From an uncultured bacterium (GTDB lineage: Bacteria > Cyanobacteriota > Vampirovibrionia > Gastranaerophilales > Gastranaerophilaceae): a stretch of DNA of 42,696 bases. The notes under the pieces were generated by a model. The model worked only from the letters and a program-made list of their open reading frames with translations, did not search any database and was not told the DNA's origin. The position numbers and the translations under genes are program-made. Position 1 is the first letter of the stretch, and the number at the start of each line of letters is the position of its first letter. Where the stretch lies: NCBI GenBank assembly GCA_902766395.1, contig CACXDL010000045.1, forward strand, positions 1 through 42,696, read 5' to 3'. Shown here one piece after another: positions 1 to 8,333 of the stretch.

Positions 1-1
1 C

Positions 2-970
2 GATGGCTCAATTTGCCCGGATTGTAAAAGCAGTAGTGATAATTCATTTAGATGTTGTTCAAGTTCAGGTAGAAAATCTCAAATAACTAATAAAGAGGAT
101 AGTTGTTGTTCGTATCCAGAGATATTCAATAAAGTATTTGCTTGTAGACCGACATTAGAACCTGAACCAACTGTTCCGACAACACCAACAACACCAACAA
201 CACCTACAAACCCTTGTGATAATGGGATCACATTCGCTTGTTGTATGTCTTCAAATTATACTCCGACCGGATATTTTGATGATGAGTGTTGTACATCATC
301 AGATTATTTTGATTCACATGACACTTGCAATAAATGTAACCCACTTGATTCTGAACAAGTAAACAGATTCACTGATTATGATAAGAAGTCCTGTTGCACA
401 TACATAGCGACAACGCCGGTTAATGAAGAATATCAATTCACGTTTTTAGGCGAATATTTATACCCAAATATGACTTGGTGGGAACTTTTAAAAAATATTG
501 ATACTAGTGTTTATCAAAATGTAAAACATAATTGTTGTAGTGGAGCTCCTTGGGATTTGTACGAAGGATACTGTTGCACTTCAAAATCCGTAACATATAG
601 TATGGACTTACATGTCACTTTGCAAAATATATCAAGAACAGGAAATTCAAATCAACCTTTGCCGTCAAATACTGAATTCACAGTTTACGCGGATTGTTGC
701 AAGGATGGATCTTATAATCCTCATACAGCGTCATGTACTCATACAACAGGGGTATATAAAGGAAAAACTTCTCAGGGTTCATCACTTCGTTCTGTGTCTT
801 TAACTTTAAGCTCTTCTGGGGTAAACAATTGCTCTTCTCCAAATCTTGTCAGGATTGATATGCGCCGAGGAGGAAGGATTGATGAGTGTCCATATCTTGA
901 TGCTGAACTATATATTAATAATAGTGCAGATAAATATTACCATGTAAAATGCTTAGAATGTGATGATTAA
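2..970 (+). CDS. Cysteine-rich, probably extracellular protein, 5'-truncated by the window edge
   Basis: The reading frame is open from base 2 with no stop before TAA at 968-970, so the first in-frame ATG (245) is internal and the gene begins outside the window. The visible 322 residues hold eight Cys-Cys doublets plus many CxxC and single cysteines, with Asn/Ser/Thr/Tyr-rich spacers. There is a Pro-Thr-Thr tandem linker at bases 176-208. The high cysteine density suggests a disulfide-stabilised exported or surface protein. The N-terminus (signal peptide, prepilin leader or other anchor) is not visible, so the export route is unknown. No catalytic motif is recognised. No downstream gene is co-directional until thymidine kinase, 323 bases away, so it is probably the last gene of its unit. 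Confidence 0.8.
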   Translation, partial: DGSICPDCKSSSDNSFRCCSSSGRKSQITNKEDSCCSYPEIFNKVFACRPTLEPEPTVPTTPTTPTTPTNPCDNGITFACCMSSNYTPTGYFDDECCTSSDYFDSHDTCNKCNPLDSEQVNRFTDYDKKSCCTYIATTPVNEEYQFTFLGEYLYPNMTWWELLKNIDTSVYQNVKHNCCSGAPWDLYEGYCCTSKSVTYSMDLHVTLQNISRTGNSNQPLPSNTEFTVYADCCKDGSYNPHTASCTHTTGVYKGKTSQGSSLRSVSLTLSSSGVNNCSSPNLVRIDMRRGGRIDECPYLDAELYINNSADKYYHVKCLECDD

Positions 971-978
971 GAATGTGG

Positions 979-1004
979 ATGGGCAAGGTATCAAGCTTGC
1001 CCAT
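979..1004 (+). terminator. Hairpin after the Cys-rich gene, possible terminator
   Basis: ATGGGCAAG (979-987) pairs perfectly with CTTGCCCAT (996-1004) around an 8-base loop, starting 8 bases after the stop codon. The following bases (AATAATAAC) are not a good U tract, so this may be a weak terminator or an mRNA-stabilising hairpin. Confidence 0.45.
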
Positions 1005-1010
1005 AATAAT

Positions 1011-1196
1011 AACTGGATTGCTTCACTCCGTTCGCAATGACATGTTTATACACCGCAATTGTCATTCTGAACTTTACAAAACGAACAAGCGAGGTACGAG
1101 CTTTGAGAGCTTGTATGCGTCAGCGAAGCTGTCAGCTGTTTCAGAATCTGTAAATTGTTGTCAAATAACAGATCCTGAAATAAATTCAGGATGACA
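1011..1196. repeat. Dispersed intergenic repeat with inverted ends
   Basis: This fills most of the 323-base gap between the Cys-rich gene and tdk. It starts with a GGATTGCTTCACTCCGTTCG unit followed by CAATGACA, in which ATTGC (1017-1021) can pair with GCAAT (1034-1038). It continues with GTCATTCTGAAC at 1061-1072 and ends with a hairpin, ATCCTGAA (1172-1179) / TTCAGGAT (1185-1192), then GACATG. GTCATTCTGAA and TTCAGGATGAC form an imperfect inverted pair bounding 1061-1195. A related CCCTGAA...TTCAGGG unit lies at 42627-42650, so at least two copies of the family are in this window. From general knowledge, such CCTGAA/TTCAGG palindromic repeats are scattered between genes in many bacterial genomes. 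Confidence 0.6.
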
Positions 1197-1293
1197 TGTT
1201 TTAATATTTAATAATTATTTACTTTTATTTTTTGTAATTAGGTTTTATAATTAATATGACATTTGAACATGGTCATGGGAGAAAATAAAAGGG

Positions 1294-1911
1294 ATGGAAG
1301 GTTACAGTTTTGAATTGATATCAGGGCCTATGAGCTGTGGTAAGACAGAAGAGCTTTTGCGCAGGGTCAGACGTTGTATTATTGCAAAGAAAAAAGTTAA
1401 AGTTATATCACCTGACGTTGATACCCGCTCAGGTGGTGACTACATAGAGTCAAGAAACGGATTGTGGCTTGATGCTATAAAAGTTAAACATTCAATTCAG
1501 ATTCTGAGCCTTGTTAAAGATGCACAGGTTGTTGCAATCGATGAATTGCAGTTTTTCGATTCAAATATTGTGCCTGTTATTACTCAATTGATGAATGAGG
1601 GTAAAAAGGTCATTGGTACAGGATTAGAGCTTGATTTTAAAGCAGAACCTTTTGGTATGATGCCTCAGTTGATGTGTATTGCAACAAAAGTAGATAAATT
1701 GCATGCTGTATGTATGAAGTGTGGCTGCGAAGAAGCTACAAGAACTCAACGTTTAATCGATGGTAAGCCGGCTGATAAAAGTTCTCCGCTAATTATGATC
1801 GGCGGGGACGAAACTTATGAAGCAAGATGTATCAAATGTTATGAATTGCCTGATATTAAAAAGACTAATAAATTTTTAGGTCTAAAAGTCCTCCAGTTTG
1901 ATAAAAAATAA
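1294..1911 (+). CDS. tdk: Thymidine kinase (class II)
   Basis: The enzyme phosphorylates thymidine with ATP to give dTMP in the cytosolic pyrimidine salvage pathway. The 205-residue length is normal for class II bacterial TKs. The P-loop GPMSCGKT is at residues 11-18; the usual Phe-Ser is Ser-Cys here. The Walker B/catalytic region IDELQFF has the expected general base at Glu84. Two CxxC pairs late in the protein (CMKC and CIKC) are the structural zinc site. The start ATG is preceded by AAGGG directly and by GGGAGA about 12 bases upstream; other nearby ATGs (1269, 1275) are out of frame. A TATAAT at 1246-1251 is a possible -10. It stands alone between the repeat and the protease gene. Confidence 0.95.
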   Translation: MEGYSFELISGPMSCGKTEELLRRVRRCIIAKKKVKVISPDVDTRSGGDYIESRNGLWLDAIKVKHSIQILSLVKDAQVVAIDELQFFDSNIVPVITQLMNEGKKVIGTGLELDFKAEPFGMMPQLMCIATKVDKLHAVCMKCGCEEATRTQRLIDGKPADKSSPLIMIGGDETYEARCIKCYELPDIKKTNKFLGLKVLQFDKK

Positions 1912-2034
1912 ATTATTAAAGTGTAATATTCACATTTTTAAATAATTATGGTAATATAGTTCATAATCAAGGAACTTTTATTGAATAATTTCGTCTTTAT
2001 TTTACAGGTGGAATTATTGGAGGTCTATTAAAGA

Positions 2035-3258
2035 ATGAAAAAACTAATCAGAAAAAGTGCAATATTTTTAGCATTATTTTTATTTATGTTTGGCTGGGTT
2101 ATAAAGTCTAATGTTCAGGCTGCAACTCCAATTGAAATGTATGATAACGTATGGCGTTTAATCAATACAAAATATGTCGATCAGACTAATAATGAACAGG
2201 ACTGGAACAAGTGGCGTCATAAATATGATAATGTTATCAAAACGGACGAAGATGCTTATGTAGCAATTGATACAATGGTTGCCAGTTTAAATGATCCGTA
2301 TACAAAATTTTTAAATCCAAAAGAGTTTCAGGAAGAAACCAGTTCGATAAAGGGTTCTTTAAAAGGTATAGGTATACAAATCGGTGTTAAAGACGGAAAA
2401 TTAATGGTAATTGCACCGATAGAAGATACTCCTGCCGAAAAAGCCGGTTTGCAGGCAGATGATGAAATTTTGGCAATTAACGGTAAAAGTACAAAAGGTA
2501 TTACTGTTGATAAAGCGGCAGATCAAATAAGAGGTGAAGAAGGTACTCAGGTTACTTTACTAATTAAACGTAAAGGTGTTGATGAACCAAAGTCATATAC
2601 TATTACAAGAGCTGAAATTGAAGTTAAATCTGTTACTCAGAAAGTACCGACAGGTATGGTGATTCCTGAAGATATTTGCTATATCAGATTAAGTTCATTT
2701 ATCAGCAGAAATGCTTCAAAAGAAGTTGCTGATATTATAAATGCGAATGTAAATAAAAAAGCATTTATTCTGGACTTACGCTCAAATCCGGGTGGACTTT
2801 TGAGTAATGCAATTTACATCTCAGATATGTTTCTTGATGGTGGTTCAATAGTCAGCACTGTTGACAGAGATGGTTATAAGGAAACTCAAAAGGCGTCTCG
2901 CGGAGTTTTAACAACAAAACCTCTTGTTGTAATGCTGAATAAAGGTTCTGCATCTGCAAGTGAAATTTTCTCTGGTGCTATGAAAGATAATAAAAGAGCA
3001 GTTCTTGTCGGGACTCAGTCTTTTGGAAAAGGATTGGTTCAGGAAATAAATAAACTTCCTAACAGTTCAGGAGTTAATATTACAATTCAAAAATACCTTA
3101 CTCCGAGTGGAACCGATATTCACAAAAAAGGTATAACACCTGATATTGTTGTTGATTTGACGGATGAGCAAGTTAAAAACAAGGATGATGCTCAGCTCAA
3201 AAAAGCAATAGAAGTTGCTCATGATCTGGAAAAAGGAAATTACGTAGTTTCAAAATAA
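2035..3258 (+). CDS. ctpA: C-terminal processing peptidase (S41 family, CtpA-type)
   Basis: A secreted or periplasmic serine protease that trims C-termini of envelope proteins. Residues 1-29 form a basic-hydrophobic signal peptide ending in VQA, giving export and possibly membrane anchoring. A PDZ domain follows (about residues 100-185, with the GIGIQIGV carboxylate-binding region), then the S41 catalytic domain. The Ser-Lys dyad is visible: nucleophile Ser307 in GSASASEIF and Lys332 in SFGKG, 25 residues apart as in the family. At 407 residues it is typical of CtpA and shorter than E. coli Prc. The start is fixed by GGAGGT at 2019-2024, 10 bases before the ATG. A strong hairpin terminator follows the stop codon. 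CtpA processes D1 in photosynthetic cyanobacteria; here the substrate is unknown. Confidence 0.95.
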   Translation: MKKLIRKSAIFLALFLFMFGWVIKSNVQAATPIEMYDNVWRLINTKYVDQTNNEQDWNKWRHKYDNVIKTDEDAYVAIDTMVASLNDPYTKFLNPKEFQEETSSIKGSLKGIGIQIGVKDGKLMVIAPIEDTPAEKAGLQADDEILAINGKSTKGITVDKAADQIRGEEGTQVTLLIKRKGVDEPKSYTITRAEIEVKSVTQKVPTGMVIPEDICYIRLSSFISRNASKEVADIINANVNKKAFILDLRSNPGGLLSNAIYISDMFLDGGSIVSTVDRDGYKETQKASRGVLTTKPLVVMLNKGSASASEIFSGAMKDNKRAVLVGTQSFGKGLVQEINKLPNSSGVNITIQKYLTPSGTDIHKKGITPDIVVDLTDEQVKNKDDAQLKKAIEVAHDLEKGNYVVSK

Positions 3259-3260
3259 TT

Positions 3261-3291
3261 AAAAAAGGAAGTTTTTAAAACTTCCTTTTTT
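3261..3291 (+). terminator. Rho-independent terminator after ctpA
   Basis: An A-rich 5' arm continuing into GGAAGTTTT (3267-3275) pairs with AAAACTTCC (3277-3285), followed by a T tract. It begins 2 bases after the ctpA stop. The A/T flanks make it potentially bidirectional, but only ctpA needs it. Confidence 0.85.
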
Positions 3292-3333
3292 ATAATTCTC
3301 ATTTAAAAGGTTGATTTAATTTGAATTATTATC

Positions 3334-3342
3334 TGGCATAAT
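3334..3342 (+). promoter_or_regulatory. Extended -10 promoter for the diguanylate cyclase operon
   Basis: TGG-CATAAT is an extended -10 motif (TGn plus a 5/6 match to TATAAT). No good -35 is seen at 17 bases. It lies just after the ctpA terminator and 35 bases before the small gene at 3377. Confidence 0.5.
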
Positions 3343-3376
3343 ATTTCAGTCGTCATTTTTTATGGGAAGAATATTG

Positions 3377-3544
3377 ATGAGCATACACGAGCAATGTTTA
3401 TTACGTTATCTAAAAAATCCTGATGAATTATCATATGCTACAGAAATTTTAAAATTAAATAATAAGATTTTACAGGAAAAGTTTATTACTAAAAATATTC
3501 TTGCCAATATGACTATGTTAAACTATACTGAAAACGTAAAGTAA
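3377..3544 (+). CDS. Small hypothetical protein upstream of diguanylate cyclase
   Basis: A 55-residue, Leu/Lys/Asn-rich, probably helical cytosolic protein with one cysteine and no membrane segment. I prefer the ATG at 3377 because GGAAGA (3365-3370) is 6 bases upstream. An in-frame ATG at 3362 would add five residues but has no ribosome-binding site. It sits between a promoter and the diguanylate cyclase gene, with 13 bases between them, so it is probably co-transcribed as the first gene of that operon. No family is recognised. It could be a small regulator or simply a leader ORF. Confidence 0.55.
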   Translation: MSIHEQCLLRYLKNPDELSYATEILKLNNKILQEKFITKNILANMTMLNYTENVK

Positions 3545-3557
3545 TTCAGGATAGGTT

Positions 3558-5279
3558 ATGTTGAAAAAATTTTTATATGCGTTTTGGATATTAGTATTAT
3601 TTGTTTTTGTCCTTTTGGGTTTGCATAACAAGAGTTATCAGACATTTATTCAGTCTGTGGAAAACAGAACTTTTGATATAAGACAAAGTATACAGGCTAA
3701 TTCAGGTGTCAGAAAACACAATAACGATATAGTTATTGTTGCAATAGATGATGCGAGTTATGAGTATATTCTCGAAAATTATGGAGAATGGCCGCTCCCC
3801 CGAGATAAATATGCAAAAATTGTTGATTATATTGAACAACAAAAACCTCAAAGTGTTGCATTTGATTTGATGTTTGTAAAATCAATGAAAAGTAGTGCCA
3901 AATCTGATGAGGCACTGATAAATATATTTAAAAAATACAACAATATATATACGGCAATGAATCTTGATGATCAGCCACAAGATTTGAGGGTCGCTCCAAA
4001 GCTTCCGGAATATCTTCAGATGATGCCGTTTCCGGATAGTATGAATCCTTTGGAGTATTCAAATTGCCGTATAATTTTGCAAGGAATACTTGATGCTCAC
4101 GCAAATATTGGAATGATAAATGTTTCACGTTCAGAAGATGGTGTTTTAAGACAAATGCCTGTTTATCTGAAGTATCAAGGCAAATATTATCCGCAATTAG
4201 GTTATATTGTAGGTACAAATTACCAAAAAACGAAAGCAGAAAATATATATCCATTAAGAGCAGATGAAGATGCAAATGTAATATTAAACTGGTATGGCAG
4301 CGCAGGTACATTTGAAAATATTCCAATGTATAAATTGCTAAAAGCTGCAGAAGGTAAAGAATCTTTAAATTATAATTTTAAAGGCAAGGTCGTTTATTTT
4401 GGTGCAACCGCAGCAAGTTTATTTGATATAAAAACAGTTCCTGTAGATAAAGTTTTCCCTGGTGTAGAGGTTCAGGCGACATATGTTAATAACATAATTG
4501 ACGGAAGTTTAATACATAAAATACCGTCTTTTGTTAATATTATATTAGGTTTATGTCTGGCTTTGTTAACTGTTTCCTTTGTTATAATAATAAAATCTTT
4601 GCCTGTTGCATTGGGTTTATCCGTAACAACATATTTTATTTATATGATTTTAACTTATTATTTAATGTTATTTAAAAATTTATGGGTAGAAATAGTTTCA
4701 CCTTTGAGTGTTGCCTTTTTAGTTTTTATAATGGCAGTAATTATAAAATATCTTATAAAATCCAGAGATTTTGATGAACAATATAAACTTGCAACAACAG
4801 ACGGTTTAACAGAGTTGTATAATCACCGATATTTTCAGGAACAGATGCAGATGTTCTGTATAAATGCAAAAAGATATGAAACATCTTTTTCTTTGATTAT
4901 TATAGATATTGATCATTTTAAAAATTTTAACGATAATTTCGGACATCAATCCGGCGATGCTGTTTTAAGACAAGTCGCATTCACATTAAAGAAAAATGTC
5001 AGAGCATCCGATATAGTATGCAGATATGGCGGAGAAGAAATGGCTATTATTCTCCCAAATACTGCAAACGAAGAAGCTGTAAATATTGCGCTAAAATTAT
5101 GTAAAATAATTTCAGAAAAAAAATTCCAATTAAGTAATAACAGGGAAAGCAATGTTACAATAAGTCTTGGTGTTTCTACATATGGTGAAATCGACGGAAC
5201 AGAAGCTCAAGAACTTATATCTGTAGCAGATAAAAGATTATATAATGCAAAAAATAACGGAAGAAATCGAGTAAATTAA
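3558..5279 (+). CDS. CHASE2-domain diguanylate cyclase
   Basis: An inner-membrane sensor that makes cyclic di-GMP from two GTP. One N-terminal membrane helix (about residues 5-23) is followed by an extracytoplasmic CHASE2 domain (about 40-320), recognised by the IVIVAIDDASYE start, the WPLPRDKYAKIV segment and the GKVVYFGAT motif. A cluster of three membrane helices (about 325-400) leads to a C-terminal GGDEF domain. The active-site loop is GGEEM (491-495), a conservative variant of GGDEF/GGEEF with Met at the last position. An RxxD inhibitory site (RASD, 482-485) lies exactly five residues before it, so product inhibition is expected. The DxLT-like DGLTELYNHRYF opening of the domain is present. 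The next gene starts 4 bases after the stop, which suggests coupled expression with the ATPase-TPR protein. Confidence 0.93.
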   Translation: MLKKFLYAFWILVLFVFVLLGLHNKSYQTFIQSVENRTFDIRQSIQANSGVRKHNNDIVIVAIDDASYEYILENYGEWPLPRDKYAKIVDYIEQQKPQSVAFDLMFVKSMKSSAKSDEALINIFKKYNNIYTAMNLDDQPQDLRVAPKLPEYLQMMPFPDSMNPLEYSNCRIILQGILDAHANIGMINVSRSEDGVLRQMPVYLKYQGKYYPQLGYIVGTNYQKTKAENIYPLRADEDANVILNWYGSAGTFENIPMYKLLKAAEGKESLNYNFKGKVVYFGATAASLFDIKTVPVDKVFPGVEVQATYVNNIIDGSLIHKIPSFVNIILGLCLALLTVSFVIIIKSLPVALGLSVTTYFIYMILTYYLMLFKNLWVEIVSPLSVAFLVFIMAVIIKYLIKSRDFDEQYKLATTDGLTELYNHRYFQEQMQMFCINAKRYETSFSLIIIDIDHFKNFNDNFGHQSGDAVLRQVAFTLKKNVRASDIVCRYGGEEMAIILPNTANEEAVNIALKLCKIISEKKFQLSNNRESNVTISLGVSTYGEIDGTEAQELISVADKRLYNAKNNGRNRVN

Positions 5280-5283
5280 TTAG

Positions 5284-7641
5284 ATGAAAATATCATTTTT
5301 AGATAAATCAATAAATATAAAAGATTCTGTAAAAAAAGGCAATTTCAACAATTGTCTTCTCGAAAATAATGAAAAGCAAATTGGTGAAATTTGTGATTTT
5401 TTACAGAATAATAAAAAATTATTTTTGCTAAACGGTTTTATCGGTACGGGTAAAACTTCTATCGTAAATTTTGTGATGCAAAATCTTAAAACAAATGTAA
5501 TCGCAATAAATTATACATGTTTTGAAACCACAATTTTAGATGATATGCTTTTAAGCTTTTTTGAATCTTTCAGAAATTATACGATTCAGGGTAAAATTTC
5601 TCCTCCAAGATTAAAAGTTGAAAATTTTACTCAAAAGATAAATTTGTATTTTAATTCTATTAAAAAGCCTATTTTAATCGTTTTAAATTCTTTTGATAAT
5701 GTTTTAAAGGAAAATAAAGATGAAATTCTCAGTTTTATAAAACATATTTCAACATTGAAAAATGTAAAAATAATTATAATTTCAAGAGCGCCGTGCGGTG
5801 GAGATTTTGAGGATTTGGAATATGATAAATCTTCAACACTTGCACTGTCAAAGGAAATTTTTGAAAAATTCCTAAAAGAAAATGAAATAAAGAATATCGG
5901 GATTCTTTCAAATGAATTATATAATCAGACAAAAGGCTATTTTTTACAGGTTGATTTGTCTGTGCGTTTGATGCGGTTAAGAAGTTTAAGTATTTCAAAA
6001 TTTCTTGAATTGTATTCAAAGAGCTTAATGACATTTCCTGATTTTATATATAGAGAGATGTTAACATTTGTGGATCCTGTAAGTTTACACTTATTTCGTT
6101 TACTTGCGATAATGCGAATTCCAATTCATATAAATCTGTTAAAATCATTGCATTTGTATAATCCGAATCAAATAATGTTTTTTGTCCAAAATTCTGTATT
6201 GGCTTCGGAAGGAGAAAGTATATATCTTCCGGATTATTACAGAGAAATAATTGAACACCAGATTCAGGATAATGTGATGATAAAATTGCATAAATCCTGT
6301 ATTCAGTTATATGAAGCCCAGCTCCCGCTGAAGCCTATGGAGAGGGATTTACGTCTATCTCGTCAGACAATGCGTAATGAGATAGATTATCATAATCTTT
6401 TTGTTCCTCAACGTCCTAAAATTCAACCAATAGTCGATTTAAGAATCCCGGGCACTTTTATAAAAAAAGAAGAACCTGTTGAAGAACAAGTTTCAGAGGT
6501 CCAGGATGATGATAAAGAAGAAAAGATAGAAAATATCAATTTTATAATTGAAGATGGTGCCGTTTTAGATGATATTGCCGGTTCTATAAAGGATTTTGTC
6601 AGTGATAAAGCACAAATAAATGAACTTGTTTTGAGGAGCTCTAATTCAACTCTTACAGAGTTAATGAATGAGGCTAAGCAGGCGGAGAATGAATATCATT
6701 ATAAAAATGCATCAATTCTATACCAAAAAGCGTTAACCAAAAAAGATGATGAAAATTTTGATAAGTTTTTGCCAACAATTTATATACGTTTAGCAGAAGT
6801 GTATAAGCATTCATCTCAGTGGTATGAAGCACTGGAATATTATACAAAAGCACAGGATTTCTACTATAATGTGTCAAATTATGATATGGCCAATGATATA
6901 AAATTGAAAATTGCAAATATATATTTTGTGATTTACAAGCATGATAATGCCAGATATATTTTAAAAGAGTTAGAAAAAGACAAAAACATAAAAAATGAGT
7001 TGCGGATAAAAGTTAATATTGCATTGGCAAAACTTTCAGATAATATAAATGAGCAATATTCCTATTATCAAAGATCATTAACTTTAGTTGATTCATTTAC
7101 AGAAAAGAAAATTTCCGCAGAATTATATTATCGTTATGCAGGTTTAAGTGATGAAAAAGAAAATACTGAGACAGCTGTAATTTACTACAAAAAATCAATT
7201 GAAGCTGAGCCTGACCCTAAAAAGAATAAGTATATTGCAAAAGCATACGCTTCTTTGGCTAATTTATATGATGAGGATGGTAAATCCGATCTGGCAATCA
7301 AATATTATAAAAAGAGTCTTGAAACAGACAGTTTGACTAAAAATTACAATGGCTTATATGCAGGATCAAGACATTTGTCGGAATTATATGCTTCAAGAGA
7401 TTCCCAAAAATCTCTTGAGTATCTTATGAAGGCTCATGAATATGCTAAAAAATTGAATGAACCATATTATATGGCTGATATTGCATATGAGATAGGTAAT
7501 TATTATTTATTGCGTAAAGATTTTGAGGAATCCCTAAAATATTTGGAAGAATCGCTTGAGGTTGTAAAAACTTCATTCTCAAAAGAAGATACGGAAAGAA
7601 TACTGGCGAAAATAGATTATGTAAAAAAATTAAAAGAATAG
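5284..7641 (+). CDS. P-loop ATPase with C-terminal TPR repeats (STAND-like)
   Basis: A 785-residue, apparently cytosolic protein. The N-terminal third is an ATPase with Walker A GFIGTGKT (51-58) and a hydrophobic Walker B strand ILIVLNSFD. A helical middle part resembles the arm after the NTPase in STAND/NTPase-type regulators. An acidic linker (about 395-425, rich in Glu/Asp/Lys) precedes a series of tetratricopeptide repeats (about 455-780; units such as YYKKSIEAEPDPKKN and YYKKSLETDS). STAND NTPases with TPR sensors usually act as switchable scaffolds. The specific family and partner are not known to me. It starts 4 bases after the diguanylate cyclase, which suggests it acts with that sensor or responds to the same signal. 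Confidence 0.75.
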   Translation: MKISFLDKSINIKDSVKKGNFNNCLLENNEKQIGEICDFLQNNKKLFLLNGFIGTGKTSIVNFVMQNLKTNVIAINYTCFETTILDDMLLSFFESFRNYTIQGKISPPRLKVENFTQKINLYFNSIKKPILIVLNSFDNVLKENKDEILSFIKHISTLKNVKIIIISRAPCGGDFEDLEYDKSSTLALSKEIFEKFLKENEIKNIGILSNELYNQTKGYFLQVDLSVRLMRLRSLSISKFLELYSKSLMTFPDFIYREMLTFVDPVSLHLFRLLAIMRIPIHINLLKSLHLYNPNQIMFFVQNSVLASEGESIYLPDYYREIIEHQIQDNVMIKLHKSCIQLYEAQLPLKPMERDLRLSRQTMRNEIDYHNLFVPQRPKIQPIVDLRIPGTFIKKEEPVEEQVSEVQDDDKEEKIENINFIIEDGAVLDDIAGSIKDFVSDKAQINELVLRSSNSTLTELMNEAKQAENEYHYKNASILYQKALTKKDDENFDKFLPTIYIRLAEVYKHSSQWYEALEYYTKAQDFYYNVSNYDMANDIKLKIANIYFVIYKHDNARYILKELEKDKNIKNELRIKVNIALAKLSDNINEQYSYYQRSLTLVDSFTEKKISAELYYRYAGLSDEKENTETAVIYYKKSIEAEPDPKKNKYIAKAYASLANLYDEDGKSDLAIKYYKKSLETDSLTKNYNGLYAGSRHLSELYASRDSQKSLEYLMKAHEYAKKLNEPYYMADIAYEIGNYYLLRKDFEESLKYLEESLEVVKTSFSKEDTERILAKIDYVKKLKE

Positions 7642-7661
7642 TTTTTCATACAAACAATTGG

Positions 7662-7689
7662 TTTACTTTCAGAAAAAAAACATTATTAT
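7662..7689 (+). promoter_or_regulatory. Candidate promoter immediately before the secreted orphan gene
   Basis: TTTACT (7662-7667), a 16-base spacer and TATTAT (7684-7689). The ATG at 7696 is only 6 bases after the -10, so the transcript would start at or next to the start codon. Confidence 0.4.
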
Positions 7690-7695
7690 AAGAGT

Positions 7696-8277
7696 ATGAG
7701 AAGGTTTTTGTTTTTATTTGCATTTTTATCCGTTTTTTCAGTTCCGACATTGGCTGCTGACGATTTGATGTATACAAATGATATGTGGGACAGTTACGGA
7801 AGTTCAATAAATCAAGGGCAAGAAGCAAAACCCGTATCGGATGAAGAGTTTGAAAAAGCAATAAAACAAAAAGATGCCAAAGTAAATAAATGGAGAAATT
7901 GGGCTCAAAAAAGAAGAGTTCCAAAAGGCGAAAATTTTAGTAAAAGTAATGAAACAGAAATTTTGAAAAAAGAGCATGGAGAGGATAAATCTTTGCCAAT
8001 TATTTCCTTGCCTTTTGAAATTTCTCTTTCTCAAGGGGTAATTCCCGTAGGGCATTATCAGGTTAAAGGAGAGATTATCGACGGTAAACCTGTGCTGAAT
8101 TTTTATCAGGCAAGCGACTTAGTTGCAAGAATTTCTGCTACTGAAACCAATGATGATTTTGGTCAAGAGGAAATATTATTTGTGAACTGGGAATTGATAG
8201 ATGATAATAAAATTCGTCTGATATACGGCTCTTTGGATTTTAATGCATATGCAGTTGTAGATATTATAAATAATTAA
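7696..8277 (+). CDS. Hypothetical exported protein
   Basis: A 193-residue protein with a clear signal peptide: MRR, a Phe/Leu-rich core and a TLAADD cleavage region near residue 21. The mature part has a charged Lys/Glu-rich stretch (about 50-95) and then a beta-rich C-terminal half with alternating hydrophobic residues. No known domain is recognised. The start is supported by the signal peptide and by a -10-like element directly upstream; only a weak AAGAG lies before the ATG. It is co-directional with the ATPase-TPR gene (54-base gap) and followed by map. It is probably periplasmic; function unknown. Confidence 0.7.
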   Translation: MRRFLFLFAFLSVFSVPTLAADDLMYTNDMWDSYGSSINQGQEAKPVSDEEFEKAIKQKDAKVNKWRNWAQKRRVPKGENFSKSNETEILKKEHGEDKSLPIISLPFEISLSQGVIPVGHYQVKGEIIDGKPVLNFYQASDLVARISATETNDDFGQEEILFVNWELIDDNKIRLIYGSLDFNAYAVVDIINN

Positions 8278-8305
8278 CTAATTAAGGGTCAGATTGAGTT
8301 TTTTG

Positions 8306-8314
8306 TGCTATTAT
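8306..8314 (+). promoter_or_regulatory. Extended -10 upstream of map
   Basis: TGC-TATTAT matches the extended -10 pattern (TGn plus 5/6 of TATAAT) and lies 20 bases before the map start, with GAGGGA between them as the ribosome-binding site. No clear -35. Confidence 0.45.
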
Positions 8315-8333
8315 TTTTTTAGAGGGAAAAATA

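Noticed and set aside
176..208. ACACCAACA tandem repeats as a possible CRISPR or VNTR array
   Set aside because: Only about three 9-base units with no spacers, in frame as Pro-Thr-Thr codons; it is a protein linker.
973..1194. 73-residue ORF between the Cys-rich gene and tdk
   Set aside because: It runs through the palindromic intergenic repeat and hairpins, has no ribosome-binding site, and its translation looks like repeat sequence.
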